A DNA stretch of 64,000 nt from contig NW_026089443.1 in NCBI RefSeq assembly GCF_933775445.1, positions 124,001 to 188,000 of the forward strand. The letters are read 5' to 3'. Source of the DNA: Argentina anserina (lineage: Eukaryota > Streptophyta > Magnoliopsida > Rosales > Rosaceae). Numbering within the stretch: position 1 is the stretch's first letter; every line of letters begins with the position of its first letter. A program made the position numbers and the translations under genes. Below, piece after piece: positions 27,016 to 39,221 of this stretch. Under the pieces are notes generated by a model that worked only from the letters and a program-made list of their open reading frames with translations, did not search any database and was not told the origin of the DNA.

Positions 27016-30000
27016 TCAAACGAGAAATGAAAAGATACACAATTGGAATCGTAAAGATACGCAAACGATGTAAAGATACTCAGTTTGAAAGAAACACACT
27101 CCCCCGCTTGTAAAACTCTCAAATACAATAGAAACTCGCATCAGAAGCCTTACAGAAAGATACTCAAACGAGAAATGAAAAGATACACAATTGGAATAGT
27201 AAAGATACACAAACGATGTAAAGATACACAATTGGAATAGTAAAGATACGCAAACGATGTAAAGATACTCAGTTTGAAAGAAACACACTCACACACTTTT
27301 AAAACTCTCAAATACAATAGAAACTCGCATCAAAAGCCTTACAGAAAGATACTCAAATGAGAAATAAAAAGATACACAATTGGAATAGTAAAGATACGCA
27401 AACGATGTAAAGATACACAATTGGAATAGTAAACATACGCAAACGATGTAAAGATACTCAGTTTGAAAGAAACACACTCCCACACTTGCAAAACTCTCAA
27501 ATTCAATAGAAACTCGCATCAGAAGCCTGACAGAAAGATACTCAAACGAGAAATGAAAAGATACACAATTGGAATAGTAAAGATACGCAAACGATGTAAA
27601 GATACACAATTGGAATAGTAAAGATACGCAAACAATGTAAAGATACTCAGTTTGAAAGAAACACACTCCCACACTTGCAAAACTCTCAAATTCAATAGAA
27701 ACTCGCATCAGAAAGCCTTACAGAAAGATACTCAAACGAGAAATGAAAAGATACACAATTGGAATAGTAAAGATACGCAAACGATGTAAAGATACTCAGT
27801 TTGAAAGAAACACACTCCCACACTTGCAAAACTCTCAAATACAATAGAAACTCGCATCAGAAGCCTTACAGAAAGATACTCAAATGAGAAATAAAAAGAT
27901 ACACAATTGGAATAGTAAAGATACGCAAACGATGTAAAGATACTCAGTTTGAAAGAAACACACTCCCACACTTGCAAAACTCTCAAATACAATAGAAACT
28001 CGCATCAGAAAGCCTTACAGAAAGATACTCAAACGAGAAATGAAAAGATACACAATTGGAATCGTAAAGATACGCAAACGATGTAAAGATACTCAGTTTG
28101 AAAGAAACACACTCCCCCGCTTGTAAAACTCTCAAATACAATAGAAAGTCGCATCAGAAGCCTTACAGAAAGATACTCAAACGAGAAATGAAAAGATACA
28201 GAATTGGAATAGTAAAGATACGCAAACGATGTAAAGATGCACAATTGGAATAGTAAATATACGCAAACGAAGTAAAGATACTCAGTTTGAAAGAAACACA
28301 CTCCCACACTTGCAAAACTCTCAAATACAATAGAAACTCGCATCAGAAGCCTTACAGAAAGATACTCAAACGAGAAATGAAAAGATACACAATTGGAATA
28401 GTAAAGATACGCAAACGATGTAAAGATACTCAGTTTGAAAGAAACACACTCCCACACTTGCAAAACACTCAAATACAATAGAAACTCGCATCAGAAGCCT
28501 TACAGAAAGATACTCAAACGAGAAATGAAAAGATACACAATTGGAATAGTAAAGATACGCAAACGATGTAAAGATACTCAGTTTGAAAGAAACACACTCC
28601 CACACTTGCAAAACTCTCAAATTCAATAGAAACTAGCATCAGAAAGCCTTACAGAAAGATACTCAAACGAGAAATGAAAAGATACACAATTGGAATAGTA
28701 AAGATACGCAAACGATGTAAAGATACTCAGTTTGAAAGAAACACACTCCCACACTTGCAAAACTCTCAAATACAATAGAAACTCGCATCAGAAAGCCTTA
28801 CAGAAAGATACTCAAACGAGAAATGAAAAGATACACAATTCGAATCGTAAAGATGCGCAAACGATGTAAAGATACTCAGTTTGAAAGAAACACACTCCCA
28901 CACTTGCAAAACTCTCAAATAAAATAGAAACTCGCATCAGAAGCCTTACAGAAAGATACTCAAACGAGAAATGAAAAGATACACAATTGGAATAGTCAAG
29001 ATATGTAAACGATGTAAAGATACTCAGTTTGAAAGAAACACACTCCCCCGCTTGTAAAACTCTCAAATACAATAGAAACTCGCATCAGAAGCCTTACAGA
29101 AAGATACTCAAACGAGAAATGAAAAGATACACAATTGGAATAGTAAAGACACGCAAACGATGTAAAGATACACAATTGGAATAGTAAAGATACGCAAACG
29201 ATGTAAAGATACTCAGTTTGAAAGAAACACACTCCCACACTTGCAAAACACTCAAATACAATAGAAACTCGCATCAGAAGCCTTACAGAAAGATACTCAA
29301 ACGAGAAATGAAAAGATACACAATTGGAATAGTAAAGATACGCAAACGATGTAAAGATACTCAGTTTGAAAGAAACACACTCCCACACTTGCAAAACTCT
29401 CAAATACAATAGAAACTCGCATCAGAAGCCTTACAGAAAGATACTCAAACGAGAAATGAAAAGATACACAATTGGAATAGTAAAGATACGCAAACGATGT
29501 AAAGATACTCAGTTTGAAAGAAACACACTCCCACACTTGCAAAACTCTCAAATACAATAAAAACTCGCATCAGAAAGCCTTACAGAAAGATACTCAAACG
29601 AGAAATGAAAAGATACACAATTGGAATCGTAAAGATACGCAAACGATGTAAAGATACTCAGTTTGAAAGAAACACACTCCCACACTTGCAAAACACTCAA
29701 ATACAATAGAAACTCGCATCAGAAGCCTTACAGAAAGATACTCAAACGAGAAATGAAAAGATACACAATTGGAATAGTAAAGATACGCAAACGATGTAAA
29801 GATACACAATTAGAATAGTAAAGATACGCAAACGATGTAAAGATACTCAGTTTGAAAACAACACACTCCCACACTTGCAAAACTCTCAAATACAATAGAA
29901 ACTCGCATCAGAAAGCCTTACAGAAAGATACTCAAACGAGAAATGAAAAGATACACAATTGGAATCGTAAAGATACGCAAACGATGTAAAGATACTCAGT

Positions 30001-32880
30001 TTGAAAGAAACACACTCCCCCGCTTGTAAAACTCTCAAATACAATAGAAACTCGCATCAGAAGCCTTACAGAAAGATACTCAAACGAGAAATGAAAAGAT
30101 ACACAATTGGAATAGTAAAGATACACAAACGATGTAAAGATACACAATTGGAATAGTAAAGATACGCAAACGATGTAAAGATACTCAGTTTGAAAGAAAC
30201 ACACTCACACACTTTTAAAACTCTCAAATACAATAGAAACTCGCATCAAAAGCCTTACAGAAAGATACTTAAATGAGAAATAAAAAGATACACAATTGGA
30301 ATAGTAAAGATACGCAAACGATGTAAAGATACACAATTGGAATAGTAAACATACGCAAACGATGTAAAGATACTCAGTTTGAAAGAAACACACTCCCACA
30401 CTTGCAAAACTCTCAAATTCAATAGAAACTCGCATCAGAAGCCTGACAGAAAGATACTCAAACGAGAAATGAAAAGATACACAATTGGAATAGTAAAGAT
30501 ACGCAAACGATGTAAAGATACACAATTGGAATAGTAAAGATACGCAAACAATGTAAAGATACTCAGTTTGAAAGAAACACACTCCCACACTTGCAAAACT
30601 CTCAAATTCAATAGAAACTCGCATCAGAAAGCCTTACAGAAAGATACTCAAACGAGAAATGAAAAGATACACAATTGGAATAGTAAAGATACGCAAACGA
30701 TGTAAAGATACTCAGTTTGAAAGAAACACACTCCCACACTTGCAAAACTCTCAAATTCAATAGAAACTCGCATCAGAAAGCCTTACAGAAAGATACTCAA
30801 ACGAGAAATGAAAAGATACACAATTGGAATAGTAAAGATACGCAAACGATGTAAAGATACTCAGTTTGAAAGAAACACACTCCCACACTTGCAAAACTCT
30901 CAAATACAATAGAAACTCGCATCAGAAGCCTTACAGAAAGATACTCAAATGAGAAATAAAAAGATACACAATTGGAATAGTAAAGATACGCAAACGATGT
31001 AAAGATACTCAGTTTGAAAGAAACACACTCCCACACTTGCAAAACTCTCAAATACAATAGAAACTCGCATCAGAAAGCCTTACAGAAAGATACTCAAACG
31101 AGAAATGAAAAGATACACAATTGGAATCGTAAAGATACGCAGACGATGTAAAGATACTCAGTTTGAAAGAAACACACTCCCCCGCTTGTAAAACTCTCAA
31201 ATACAATAGAAAGTCGCATCAGAAGCCTTACAGAAAGATACTCAAACGAGAAATGAAAAGATACAGAATTGGAATAGTAAAGATACGCAAACGATGTAAA
31301 GATGCACAATTGGAATAGTAAATATACGCAAACGATGTAAAGATACTCAGTTTGAAAGAAACACACTCCCACACTTGCAAAACTCTCAAATACAATAGAA
31401 ACTCGCATCAGAAGCCTTACAGAAAGATACTCAAACGAGAAATGAAAAGATACACAATTGGAATAGTAAAGATACGCAAACGATGTAAAGATACTCAGTT
31501 TGAAAGAAACACACTCCCACACTTGCAAAACACTCAAATACAATAGAAACTCGCATCAGAAGCCTTACAGAAAGATACTCAAACGAGAAATGAAAAGATA
31601 CACAATTGGAATAGTAAAGATACGCAAACGATGTAAAGATACTCAGTTTGAAAGAAACACACTCCCACACTTGCAAAACTCTCAAATTCAATAGAAACTA
31701 GCATCAGAAAGCCTTACAGAAAGATACTCAAACGAGAAATGAAAAGATACACAATTGGAATAGTAAAGATACGCAAACGATGTAAAGATACTCAGTTTGA
31801 AAGAAACACACTCCCACACTTGCAAAACTCTCAAATACAATAGAAACTCGCATCAGAAAGCCTTACAGAAAGATACTCAAACGAGTAATGAAAAGATACA
31901 CAATTCGAATCGTAAAGATGCGCAAACGATGTAAAGATACTCAGTTTGAAAGAAACACACTCCCACACTTGCAAAACTCTCAAATAAAATAGAAACTCGC
32001 ATCAGAAGCCTTACAGAAAGATACTCAAACGAGAAATGAAAAGATACACAATTGGAATAGTCAAGATATGTAAACGATGTAAAGATACTCAGTTTGAAAG
32101 AAACACACTCCCACACTTGCAAAACTCTCAAATACAATAGAAACTCGCATCAGAAAGCCTTACAGAAAGATACTCAAACGAGAAATGAAAAGATACACAA
32201 TTGGAATCGTAAAGATACGCAAACGATGTAAAGATACTGAGTTTGAAAGAAACACACTCCCACACTTGCAAAACTCTCAAATACAATAGAAACTCGCATC
32301 AGAAAGCCTTACAGAAAGATACTCAAACGAGAAATGAAAAGATACACAATTGGAATCGCAAAGATACGCAAACGATGTAAAGATACTCAGTTTGAAAGAA
32401 ACACACTCCCCCGCTTGTAAAACTCTCAAATACAATAGAAACTCGCATCAGAAGCCTTACAGAAAGATACTCAAACGAGAAATGAAAAGATACACAATTG
32501 GAATAGTAAAGACACGCAAACGATGTAAAGATACACAATTGGAATAGTAAAGATACGCAAACGATGTAAAGATACTCAGTTTGAAAGAAACACACTCCCA
32601 CACTTGCAAAACACTCAAATACAATAGAAACTCGCATCAGAAGCCTTACAGAAAGATACTCAAACGAGAAATGAAAAGATACACAATTGGAATAGTAAAG
32701 ATACGCAAACGATGTAAAGATACTCAGTTTGAAAGAAACACACTCCCACACTTGCAAAACTCTCAAATACAATAGAAACTCGCATCAGAAGCCTTACAGA
32801 AAGATACTCAAACGAGAAATGAAAAGATACACAATTGGAATAGTAAAGATACGCAAACGATGTAAAGATACACATTTGGA
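27016..32880 (+). repeat. Tandem duplication of about 2.9-3.1 kb
   Basis: Positions 27,016-27,708 match 29,932-30,624 at offset 2,916. Positions from 27,732 match at offset 3,065 (one extra 149-bp monomer in the second copy near 30.65 kb). The 29.2-29.5 kb region matches at offset 3,363 (two more 149-bp monomers near 32.2 kb). Shared markers are CACTCACACACTTTTAAAAC, AAATGAGAAATAAAAAG, ATACAGAATTGG, GAAACTAGCATC, TTCGAATCG and GTCAAGATATG. The copies therefore differ by whole monomers. Confidence 0.8.
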
Positions 32881-35233
32881 ATAGTAAAGATACGCAAACG
32901 ATGTAAAGATACTCAGTTTGAAAGAAACACACTCCCACACTTGCAAAACTCTCAAATTCAATAGAAACTCGCATCAGAAAGCCTACAGAAAGATACTTAA
33001 ACGAGAAATGAAAAGATACACAATTGGAATCGTAAAGATACGCAAACGATGTAAAGATACTCAGTTTGAAAGAAACACACTCCCACACTTGCAAAACACT
33101 CAAATACAATAGAAACTCGCATCAGAAGCCTTACAGAAAGATACTCAAACGAGAAATGAAAAGATACACATTTGGAATAGTAAAGATACGCAAACGATGT
33201 AAAGATACTCAGTTTGAAAGAAACACACTCCCACACTTGCAAAACTCTCAAATACAATAGAAACTCGCATCAGAAGCCTTACAGAAAGATACTCAAACGA
33301 GAAATGAAAAGATACACAATTGGAATAGTAAAGATACGCAAACGATGTAAAGATACACAATTGGAATAGTAAAGATACGCAAACGATGTAAAGATACTCA
33401 GTTTGAAAGAAACACACTCCCACACTTGCAAAACTCTCAAATTCAATAGAAACTCGCATCAGAAAGCCATACAGAAAGATACTCAAACGAGAAATGAAAA
33501 GATATACAATTTCAATAGTAAAGATACGCAAAGGATGTAAAGATACTCAGTTTGAAAGAAACACACTCCCACACTTGCAAAACTCTCGAATACAATAGAA
33601 ACTCGCATCAGAAGCCTTACAGAAAGATACTCAAACGAGAAATGAAAAGATACACAATTGGAATAGTAAAGATACGCAAACGAGAAATGAAAAGATACAC
33701 AATTGGAATAGTAAAGATACGCAAACGATGTAAAGATACTCAGTTTGAAAGAAACACACTCCCACACTTGTAAAACTCTCAAATTCAATAGAAACTCGCA
33801 TCAGAAAGCCTTACAGAAAGATACTCAAACGAGAAATGAAAAGATACACAATTGGAATAGTAAAGATACGCAAATGATGTAAAGATACACAATTGGAATA
33901 GTAAAGATACGCAAACGATGTAAAGATACTCAGTTTGAAAGAAACACACTCCCACACTTGCAAAACTCTCAAATTCAATAGAAACTCGCATCAGAAAGCC
34001 TTACAGAAAGATACTCAAACGAGAAATGAAAAGATACACAATTGGAATAGTAAAGATACGCAAACAATGTAAAGATACACAATTGGAATAGTAAAGATAC
34101 GCAAACGATGTAAAGATACTCAGTTTGAAAGAAACACACTTCCACACTTGCAAAACTCTCAAATACAATAGAAACTCGCATCAGAAGCCTTACAGAAAGA
34201 TACTCAAACGAGAAATGAAAAGATACACAATTGGTATAGTAAAGATACGCAAACGATGTAAAGATACACAATTGGAATAGTAAAGAGACGCAAACGATGT
34301 AAAGATACTCAGTTTGAAAGAAACACACTCCCACACTTGCAAAACTCTCAAATTCAATAGAAACTCGCATCAGAAGCCTTACAGAAAGATACTCAAACGA
34401 GAAATGAAAAGATACACAATTGGAATAGTAAAGATACGCAAACGATGTAAAGATACACAATTGGAATAGTAAACATACGCAAACGATGTAAAGATACTTA
34501 GTTTGAAAGAAACACACTCCCACACTTGCAAAACTCTCAAATTCAATAGAAACTCGCATCTGAAGCCTTACAGAAAGATACTCAAACGAGAAATGAAAAG
34601 ATACACAATTGGAATAGTAAAGATACGCAAACGATGTAAAGATACACAATTGGAATAGTAAAGATACGCAAACGATGTAAAGATACTCAGTTTGAAAGAA
34701 ACACACTCCCACACTTGCAAAACTCTCAAATACAATAGAAACTCGCATCAGAAGCCTTACAGAAAGATACTCAAACGAGAAATGAAAAGATACACAATTA
34801 GAATAGTAAATATACGCAAACGATGTAAAGATACACAATTGGAATAGTAAACATACGCAAACGATGTAAAGATACTTAGTTTGAAAGAAACACACTCCCA
34901 CACTTGCAAAACTCTCAAATTCAATAGAAACTCGCATCTGAATCCTTACAGAAAGATACTCAAACGAGAAATGAAAAGATACACAATTGGAATAGTAAAG
35001 ATACGCAAACGATGTAAAGATACTCAGTTTGAAAGAAACACACTCCCACACTTGCAAAACTCTCAAATTCAATAGAAACTCGCATCAGAAAGCCTTACAG
35101 AAAGATACTCAAACGAGAAATGAAAAGATACACAATTGGAATAGTAAAGATACGCAAACGATGTAAAGATACACAATTGGAATAGTAAAGATACGCAAAC
35201 GATATAAAGATACACAATTTGAAAGAAACACAC

Positions 35234-35238
35234 TCCCA
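35234..35238 (+). repeat. Target-site duplication, left copy (TCCCA)
   Basis: TCCCA immediately precedes the element's terminal TGATAAGCGC and is repeated directly after its terminal TATCA at 40,333-40,337. Five bases is the usual duplication size for Ty3/gypsy elements. Removing the element and one copy restores the satellite consensus CACTCCCACACTTG. Confidence 0.95.
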
Positions 35239-35890
35239 TGATAAGCGCACTTTGTGCGACGTTCTTAACATATTTTTACTTCCATTTGTACTTTACCTAG
35301 CCCTTATTATTGTAGTATAGAGTCATTGAGTCGAGTTAGGAGTCTTTAGTGACGTTCGTTCCCTTTTGGTGCTAAAACGGGTGTAAAATGCAGAAATTGT
35401 CGAGAGTGCTATAGAGTAGTATTCCTTGTCGAACTAGGAAACCTAGTTTGGTTAGGATTTTTATTATTCGATATTTCTGTAACATATGTGATTTATATTT
35501 ATTATTTCCTTTCCTTATTTTCAGAATTAAATGAGAGATAATGGCTTGGAAATTATGGAAAGAAAGAGGAGAAGAAGGAAACAAAAGGAGAAAAAAGAAA
35601 GAAGTAATTTAGTTTCTGAATAAGATGAAAAGGAAGAAGTATGCAGCCTTAAAGGAGGGAAGGTTCATCCGGCCATTAAATGGAAAGAATAAGAAAAGAA
35701 GGAAACAAAAGAAGAAAAAGGAAGGAGAGAACAAAGAGATAATTCTGAAGAATGCATGTGGTCTAGAAGAAGGGAGAATGCATGTGACCAACAAAGATGA
35801 TCATCATTCAATCGAGAAGGAAAGAAAAGAAAAAAAAGGAAATACATGGATCAGCCCATTCAAAACCCTAGCAGCCCCTCCTCTCCTCCT
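35239..35890 (+). repeat. 5' LTR, truncated (first 652 bp)
   Basis: Aligns without gaps to 38,590-39,241 at a constant offset of 3,351 bp, with one difference (C at 35,297, T at 38,648). Homology stops after CTCTCCTCCT at 35,890. The 3' LTR continues into TCCTCTATAAAAGG, while this copy continues into GGTTCAAGG of the internal region. The missing 1,091 bp include the TATA box and all expected transcribed R/U5 sequence, so this LTR should not act as a normal promoter. Since reverse transcription makes both LTRs identical, the loss must postdate integration (inference). Confidence 0.95.
35246..35258. other. Dyad at the LTR start (CGCAC-TTT-GTGCG)
   Basis: A perfect 5-bp inverted repeat with a 3-base loop lies eight bases inside the LTR start. 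It is repeated at 38,597-38,609 in the 3' LTR. Possible roles in integrase recognition or RNA folding are speculative. Confidence 0.6.
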
Positions 35891-36836
35891 GGTTCAAGGT
35901 TTACAAAATTGGATCTCAGAGGCCCATAGACTGACATACATCTCGGTGATGGAGTCGATTGGGAAAGCATCCTTTCGAGGTTGTGGCCCCCGTGGTGTCC
36001 AACAAATGAGTCCTGCCTTGTGACTATCTCTGATTCTAGCTATCCAGCCTTCTGAAACAAAGGAATGAGTTTGTGTCTAGACGACGTACTTAGGCCGCAC
36101 GTCCACCTCACTTTATAACTTAGAAAATAACTTTGTATAAATAGATGTATATAGTTTCAAAACAAAATGATATTCTAATTTTTAAGGTATATCGGATAAA
36201 GCAAGACCCTTACCGGGGGCTGTTTCAGTCCATTGCACAGTTAGCTCCTCTGCTCCACGTACCTTAAAAGTTAGGAATATGTGTGAATAAAATCAATTAG
36301 ACTTAGTGACACTCATACACTTGTAGATTTCGAAACAAAAAGAAAAACATTGTCTTTAAGTTTAACTATATTTGTATTCAATTGCTAACATTTCTTTTAT
36401 TTCATTTTATACTTAATCGCTAACATTGTGTGTGTCTTTGTATACCTTAGTTGCCAGATAGGGATTTGAAGAAAGAGTTGGAGAATTCTATTGTTAACAG
36501 TTGATTGAAGCTCTCAATGACTTGGGAAGGACGACAAGTGTTGCAAGAAGCGGAGTTCCACCACACTCTAACTTTTGATTCGTGATTTGCATTTAATTTT
36601 ACTCATACCAACTTTTATTTAATCATTAACATTATACTAACTTATTCTTTGAGTTCCCATGTTCACTCTTCTAATGTTCTTTTTCTTGATGCGATGTAGT
36701 TTAAGAGTGGATGAACGTGTATCAAGTTTTGATAGTCATGTCAAAGAGGCACAAATTTGGAGGTGTACAACTCCAAGTGGCGTCGCCTGCAACTTGAAAA
36801 GAAGTGAAGAGTCTAGGCCAAAGGACTATAAACATT

Positions 36837-36860
36837 AAGCGCTGCATGGGAGGCAACCCA
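36837..36860 (+). other. GGGAGGCAACCCA block typical of Tat/Athila-type elements
   Basis: AAGCGCTGCAT directly followed by GGGAGGCAACCCA. From general knowledge, a near-identical block (AAGCGCT, a short variable part, then GGGAGGCAACCCA) follows the integrase end in many plant Tat/Athila-type elements. It implies that the pol region ended shortly upstream and has been deleted. GGGAGGCAACCCA cannot be checked here against a library. Confidence 0.6.
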
Positions 36861-36994
36861 TTTCAACCGTACTTGTGGAGGAGTCGTCTACGGGAGTTTG
36901 AATTTTCTTATCCCTTCACTCTTATGGTTGAATTGTATATGTGTTGATGTGTGATCTTAGTCTATACTTATGAATTACATTCTGATTATTGAGC

Positions 36995-37033
36995 TTACAT
37001 TGAGGACAATGTAATTTTCTAAGTGTGGGGTAG
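36995..37033 (+). other. Internal hairpin plus AAGTGTGGGGTAG
   Basis: TTACATT-GAGGAC-AATGTAA (36,995-37,014) is a perfect 7-bp stem with a 6-base loop. It is followed after six bases by AAGTGTGGGGTAG (37,021-37,033). The same two-part layout recurs directly before the 3' LTR. A further AAGTGTGGGGTGG without a hairpin lies at 37,736-37,748. Confidence 0.7.
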
Positions 37034-38550
37034 GGTTGCATGATATTGTTTGCTGATTTTTGTTTTGATTTCATGAGAAAAACGAAAAAAAAATTGAAAA
37101 AATGTTTAAAAAAAAAACGAAAAAATGTGTTGTTTTGAGTCTTAGAATGCCCCTAAAGTCTAAGATGATTATATCTCTAAAATGCATAGATGATGGTTTT
37201 GCATTCTATAAGAATTGAATTGTAAGTTTCATTGATAATGTCGATTTGGTATGAACATGTGAGATTTTGATTGAATGTAATATGACATACATGTTTGGTT
37301 AGTTTAAGTCCATAACAACCTGTGAGTTTTTGAGCCTATATATGCTTTCTTCTTGAGTGATAATATGAAATTTCGTGGTTGTTATATGAACCTCATTATT
37401 CTTTACATTCAATGACTATGTGCCATAGCTTTTAATGGACTCTAGAATTTACTAGAACTCATCTTTTGTGATTATTGAAACTTTTAAATCATAAAATGCT
37501 CTGATTTTGAAAGGGATTTATGGATCATTTCTAGGATTACCACCACTTTAGCCAAACAGCCATGTATCCCTATATGTGCCCTGTTTGGGACCCCTTAGTT
37601 GAACCCAATTTGAGCCTACATTGAGCTTTTTCTTCATCACCTATGTTATCTCCATGCTTAGTATAGTTACCACTACCTTGTCCTATAGACTTGGCAGAAC
37701 TTTTGTTGAGATGCTTATGTGATGATGTATGAAATAAGTGTGGGGTGGAAGACATGAAAAAAAGAGAGAATAAGCTTTTAAGCAAATGCCGAAAGAAAAA
37801 AAAAATGATTGAAAAAGGAAAAAAATGCGTGTATAGAATTCGGCAATACAAGAAAAAGAAAAGAAAAGATGTGATCTTCCATTTGTAATTTGGAGTTGAG
37901 TTGAAATTGAAGGTCTACAAATGTTTATTTGACCTTTGTCCATTTTCACTTTGGCGTTTATAATGATGATTGGGCCCAACTTGTTATATTTGGCCCTTGA
38001 TGGTGTGTGGTGTCATAAGGATGGTGTTTACTCTGCTAAGTCTATAGGATTACCTTTGTGATTCCTTGATATTCCATGCCTTTAGCTAAGCCTAAACATT
38101 CACCCTTATCTAATGATCCTAATGATTCTTAAAATGAGCAAAACTTGGTTTGTGGAGATGATCACAAGAGTTGAGCATATGGTTTTGGTCCATTTGTGCA
38201 CTTAGTTGTTACATGAGGTTTTCCTTTTGTTATTCACAAAGTGCCTTCATTTGATGAAATATGCAAGCTATTTGATACTTTATTATCCTTTCTCTTGCAT
38301 ATACTTGTGTGTGAATCATAATCATGAATCTGAGTGAAAATAAGAGAGTATGCCTTCTGAGGAGGATTGGATTGACTAAACATGTTATGTGCCTATTGTC
38401 TCATTTCTTACTTTTTCATACTATGAAGCATGTTTATGAAACTTGGAATTTATGTGCTTACATGTAAATGCTTAAACTTGAAAGCTATGTGTTTTGAGAT
38501 TCTGAGGCAATCATTTAGGGGCAATAGTGTTTTATATTTGTTTTGTTTAG

Positions 38551-38572
38551 TTTTGCTAAGGGACTAGCAAAA
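38551..38572 (+). other. Hairpin before the 3' LTR (loop AGGGAC)
   Basis: TTTTGCTA-AGGGAC-TAGCAAAA is a perfect 8-bp stem with a 6-base loop. It ends three bases before the polypurine-like tract. The loop resembles GAGGAC of the upstream hairpin at 36,995-37,014. Similar hairpins at this place are a recognisable trait of plant Tat/Athila-type elements as I know them. Confidence 0.7.
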
Positions 38573-38575
38573 GCC

Positions 38576-38589
38576 AAGTGTGGGGTAGT
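38576..38589 (+). promoter_or_regulatory. Polypurine-tract-like primer site (AAGTGTGGGGTAGT)
   Basis: G-rich tract ending at the base before the 3' LTR, the position where plus-strand DNA synthesis is primed in LTR retrotransposons. It is not a pure purine run, but the conserved position and the repeat of the motif upstream support the call. It also fixes the orientation of the element as plus strand. Confidence 0.65.
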
Positions 38590-39213
38590 TGATAAGCGCA
38601 CTTTGTGCGACGTTCTTAACATATTTTTACTTCCATTTGTACTTTACTTAGCCCTTATTATTGTAGTATAGAGTCATTGAGTCGAGTTAGGAGTCTTTAG
38701 TGACGTTCGTTCCCTTTTGGTGCTAAAACGGGTGTAAAATGCAGAAATTGTCGAGAGTGCTATAGAGTAGTATTCCTTGTCGAACTAGGAAACCTAGTTT
38801 GGTTAGGATTTTTATTATTCGATATTTCTGTAACATATGTGATTTATATTTATTATTTCCTTTCCTTATTTTCAGAATTAAATGAGAGATAATGGCTTGG
38901 AAATTATGGAAAGAAAGAGGAGAAGAAGGAAACAAAAGGAGAAAAAAGAAAGAAGTAATTTAGTTTCTGAATAAGATGAAAAGGAAGAAGTATGCAGCCT
39001 TAAAGGAGGGAAGGTTCATCCGGCCATTAAATGGAAAGAATAAGAAAAGAAGGAAACAAAAGAAGAAAAAGGAAGGAGAGAACAAAGAGATAATTCTGAA
39101 GAATGCATGTGGTCTAGAAGAAGGGAGAATGCATGTGACCAACAAAGATGATCATCATTCAATCGAGAAGGAAAGAAAAGAAAAAAAAGGAAATACATGG
39201 ATCAGCCCATTCA

Positions 39214-39221
39214 AAACCCTA
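39214..39221 (+). promoter_or_regulatory. Telo-box-like motif (AAACCCTA) in U3
   Basis: AAACCCTA lies about 25 bp before the TATA box and is present in both LTRs (35,863-35,870 in the left one). Telo-boxes are known promoter elements in many plant genes. A functional role here is not shown, and an 8-bp match can arise by chance. Confidence 0.4.

Larger units (their letters stand above)
1..35238 (+). repeat. Satellite array, left part (148/189-bp monomers)
   Basis: Continuous head-to-tail satellite from the first base to the retrotransposon junction. The commonest monomers are 148 bp and 189 bp, each with a one-base-longer variant where AGAAGCC reads AGAAAGCC. Every monomer starts with GATACTCAGTTTGAAAG and carries CACTCCCACACTTGC, CTCGCATCAGAAGCC and CAAACGAGAAATGAAAA. 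It ends in one or more 41-bp pairs containing ACACAATTGG and GATACGCAAACGATGTAAA. Counting one 148-bp monomer gives 69 A, 30 C, 22 G and 27 T (35% GC, strongly A-rich on this strand). I saw no inverted monomer and no unrelated sequence inside this stretch. The repeat structure is read directly; a centromeric or heterochromatic location is inference. I do not recognise the satellite family. Confidence 0.98.
35891..38589 (+). other. Internal region of the retrotransposon, non-coding remnant
   Basis: About 2.7 kb between the LTRs. The first part (35,891 to about 36,450) is unrecognised sequence with stops in all frames. From about 36,700 it resembles the non-coding stretch that follows the polymerase region in Tat/Athila-type elements: the GGGAGGCAACCCA block, a GAGGAC-loop hairpin with AAGTGTGGGG, A-rich runs at 37,081-37,126 and about 37,750-37,870, then a second hairpin and the polypurine-like tract. 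Reading frames on either strand are short and low in complexity (phenylalanine- and serine-rich from antisense of A-rich DNA), so I call no gene here. Confidence 0.8.

Noticed and set aside
35195..35238. Possible additional rearrangement just left of the insertion (CGATATAAAG and ACACAATTTGAAAG)
   Set aside because: It is a normal C module with a few substitutions, apparently a blend of ACACAATTGG and CTCAGTTTGAAAG. The target duplication is intact, so this need not relate to the insertion.
35625..36023. Open frame of 132 codons across the 5' LTR and the internal region
   Set aside because: It crosses the deletion junction at 35,890, its N-terminal half is lysine-rich translation of a purine tract also present in the 3' LTR, and the two halves have no shared origin.
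37570..37979. Two overlapping reverse-strand frames of 93 and 98 codons in the retrotransposon interior
   Set aside because: Phenylalanine- and serine-rich translations of the complement of A-rich DNA, overlapping each other in different frames, with no recognisable domain.
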